NCBI RefSeq assembly: GCF_900129545.1 | Contig: NZ_FQWB01000001.1 | Location: 496,001-560,000, forward strand | Length of the DNA: 64,000 nucleotides | Direction of reading: 5' to 3' | Origin: Flavobacterium fluvii | GTDB lineage: Bacteria; Bacteroidota; Bacteroidia; Flavobacteriales; Flavobacteriaceae | Shown here: piece after piece, positions 62,317 through 64,000 of the stretch | Layout of the letters: every line of letters starts with the position of its first letter | Numbering within the stretch: the stretch's first letter is position 1 | The notes under the pieces: model-generated | The model's input: the letters and a program-made list of their open reading frames with translations, nothing else | Told to the model about the DNA's origin: nothing | Database searches by the model: none | Translations under genes and position numbers: made by a program

Positions 62317-62982
62317 TTATTTATATTCTTGTATAACATCTTCAATCACGTTTTCAACCGAAGGCTGATCGGCAACTATTATATTTCTGGTTGTTTTTTC
62401 CAATGCTTCGGCGGTGGTTTCGCCAATGCAAAAGCAAATTTCGTTTTTTATTTTGTTTGCCGATAAATAACTTTCAATGCCAGACGGACTAAAAAACAGG
62501 ATTCCATCGACTGGAGTTTTTATTTTTTGTGGCGTCAAAGTCGTTTCATACACCTGAATTTCATTGAAATTAACTTTCGCTGCTTTCAGGGCTTTGGGCA
62601 AGGTTTCTTTTCGCAAATTCCCGCTGAAAAAAGTATAGCTTTCCTTGGCATAAATCAAGGTGATGATTTCGGCCAAATCGGAAGCGTAATCCAAGTAAAC
62701 TTCTACATTAAAACCGTTTTCTTCCAACAGCGCCTTGGTTTTTATACCCACGCAAAACACCTTTTTGGATTTTAATTCCTCCACTTTTGGATGCAACAAC
62801 ACGCTTTGAGCCGCATTTTGACTCGTAAAAATCAAATTGTCGTTGATTCCTTTCAAGTCAAAATCTGAATTTTCCGTTTTGATAAAATTGGCTTCTGTTA
62901 CTGAAAAACCAGCGTTTAACAAGGCTTGCTTTTGAGAACTCAAAAGTATTTTTGTGGACAGAATGCTGATAGAGTCTTTCAT
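62317..62982 (-). CDS. hemD: Uroporphyrinogen-III synthase
   Basis: A 221-residue HemD-fold protein; the family is poorly conserved, but VQVYETTLTPQKI-like EIQVYETTLTPQ, FFSPSGIESYL, and CIGETTAEAL fit. It closes and inverts the tetrapyrrole ring. Its ATG overlaps the hemC stop by one base, and the context between hemC and hemE settles the call. Confidence 0.92.
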   Translation of the reverse strand: MKDSISILSTKILLSSQKQALLNAGFSVTEANFIKTENSDFDLKGINDNLIFTSQNAAQSVLLHPKVEELKSKKVFCVGIKTKALLEENGFNVEVYLDYASDLAEIITLIYAKESYTFFSGNLRKETLPKALKAAKVNFNEIQVYETTLTPQKIKTPVDGILFFSPSGIESYLSANKIKNEICFCIGETTAEALEKTTRNIIVADQPSVENVIEDVIQEYK

Positions 62983-63911
62983 TATTTTTTCAAACTTTCC
63001 TTAATAGTTTTCATCAACTCCGCTCCGCCATTTTCCAGAATTTCATTGGCACAATGGAATCCTAATTTCTTCCATTCGCTGACATCTACCGTTTTTTCAA
63101 TTTCCAATTTTTGTTTCCCATCAATAGACAACAAAGCGCCTTTGAAAATAAAGGTGTCTTCTATTTCGCAATACTTTGCCAAAGCTCCAATTGGTGCCGT
63201 GCAACCGCCTTCGAGTATTTTAAGGAATTGTCTTTCTATGTAGGTGCAAATTTCGGTTTCGACATCATTGAGCTGGGAAACTGCATCGAGTGTAAAATCA
63301 TCATTTCCCATCGCGACAACTACCATTGCGCCTTGGGCTGGCGCTGGAATCATCCAATCGAGATTGATAAAATCGGTTGGTTTCAGGTTGATTCTTTCCA
63401 ACCCTGCGGCTGCAAAAACGGCTCCGTTCCAGTCGCTTTCGTTTAGCTTTTGCATTCTCGTGTTCACGTTTCCACGCAAATCAACCACTTTATGATTAGG
63501 GTATTTATTCAACCACATCGCTTGGCGACGTAAACTTCCGGTGGCGATGGTTCCGTTTTCTTCGAGAAAATCGAGGTTTCCTTTGTGAACCAAAATATCC
63601 AAAGTATTGGCTCTTTCCAAAACTGCCGCTTGAACAATACCAATCGGCAATGCCGTTGGCACGTCTTTCATCGAATGCACGGCAATATCTACTTGGCCAT
63701 TTATCATGGCAATGTCCAATGTTTTCGTGAAAATTCCGGTGATTCCGAGTTCGTAAAGCGGTTTATCGAGAATGATGTCGCCTTGTGATTTTACGGCAAT
63801 AATTTCGGTTTTATAGCCTAAATCGTTTAACTTTTTTTGAACGGTATGGGCTTGCCAAAGCGCTAATTCACTGTCGCGAGTCCCAATTCGAATTGTTTTT
63901 TTTGAATTCAT
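62982..63911 (-). CDS. hemC: Hydroxymethylbilane synthase
   Basis: A 309-residue porphobilinogen deaminase with IRIGTRDSELALWQAHTV, HSMKDVPT, GTSSLRR-like ATGSLRRQAM, and the dipyrromethane cysteine in LEGGCTAPIGALA. It links four porphobilinogens. It is the first complete gene of the cluster; an upstream hem gene may lie outside the window. Confidence 0.96.
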   Translation of the reverse strand: MNSKKTIRIGTRDSELALWQAHTVQKKLNDLGYKTEIIAVKSQGDIILDKPLYELGITGIFTKTLDIAMINGQVDIAVHSMKDVPTALPIGIVQAAVLERANTLDILVHKGNLDFLEENGTIATGSLRRQAMWLNKYPNHKVVDLRGNVNTRMQKLNESDWNGAVFAAAGLERINLKPTDFINLDWMIPAPAQGAMVVVAMGNDDFTLDAVSQLNDVETEICTYIERQFLKILEGGCTAPIGALAKYCEIEDTFIFKGALLSIDGKQKLEIEKTVDVSEWKKLGFHCANEILENGGAELMKTIKESLKK

Positions 63912-63929
63912 TAAACCTTTTTTCTTTTT

Positions 63930-63960
63930 TTAAACCATAAAGATATTTAAGGTTTGTTTA
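63930..63960. repeat. Possible partial ATAAAG/TTTAAGG word element upstream of hemC
   Basis: AAACCATAAAGATATTTAAG followed by GTTTGTTTAG resembles the left half of the AACCATTAAG elements at 23,280 and 59,888. The window ends before any right half can be judged. Confidence 0.35.
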
Positions 63961-64000
63961 GATTTTTACTATGACAGGTTGATTTTGTATTTATCTTCGA

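Overview
The window looks like the chromosome of a member of the Flavobacteriaceae, most probably Flavobacterium. The support is AT-rich DNA, promoters of the Bacteroidetes type (TTTG, 19 bases, TAnnTTTG), a gldH gliding lipoprotein gene, an SDR-type threonine dehydrogenase, and many lysine/asparagine-rich proteins. Most of the sequence is ordinary housekeeping.

Layout. 1-6.2 kb: suf Fe-S assembly operon (sufA-like, B, C, D), with sufS separated from it by a serine hydrolase gene on the other strand. 6.3-16.3 kb: metallo-hydrolase, then peptidases (M1, DUF885, two tandem M3) and threonine dehydrogenase. 16.4-19.4 kb: one operon with a controller, a C5 methyltransferase, a restriction enzyme, a broken higB toxin and an intact higA antitoxin. 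19.5-26.1 kb: hflX, an MFS transporter, an oxidoreductase, an OYE enzyme and rseP. 26.2-30.2 kb: tRNA-Asn, followed by a 3.8-kb island bounded by a 66-bp copy of the tRNA 3' end. 30.3-41.5 kb: DUF4256 gene, RND efflux operon, ZIP transporter, PPK2, SulP transporter, K+ channel. 41.7-44.7 kb: trhO-trhP-ferredoxin. 44.8-49 kb: PSP1/RicT-like gene, gldH, PBP1A. 49-53 kb: CoA-transferase operon split by a four-helix-bundle gene, then a HxlR-linked pair. 53.2-58.8 kb: fumarase, two unannotated small membrane proteins, an SpmAB fusion, an exonuclease, Ogt and cytochrome c. 58.9-64 kb: heme biosynthesis cluster hemC-D-E-x-F-B.

The most notable region is the tRNA-Asn island (about 26,347-30,156). It encodes a tandem ubiquitin-like protein, an E2-like protein and a JAB-E1 fusion in one operon. 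Divergent to it lie an XRE repressor and an ImmA-type protease with a double palindromic operator. Between the two operons is a strong palindrome with a terminator that may be a structured RNA. No integrase is visible. This resembles bacterial ubiquitin-like (Bil/Bub-type) defence systems, but with its own gene architecture.

A second theme is a family of intergenic palindromes built from short reiterated words, which fill many gaps here. One of them (29-bp arms, 26/29) encloses the four-helix-bundle gene inside the CoA-transferase operon. A third is the shared C-terminal domain of TrhO and TrhP, two enzymes known to make the same tRNA modification.
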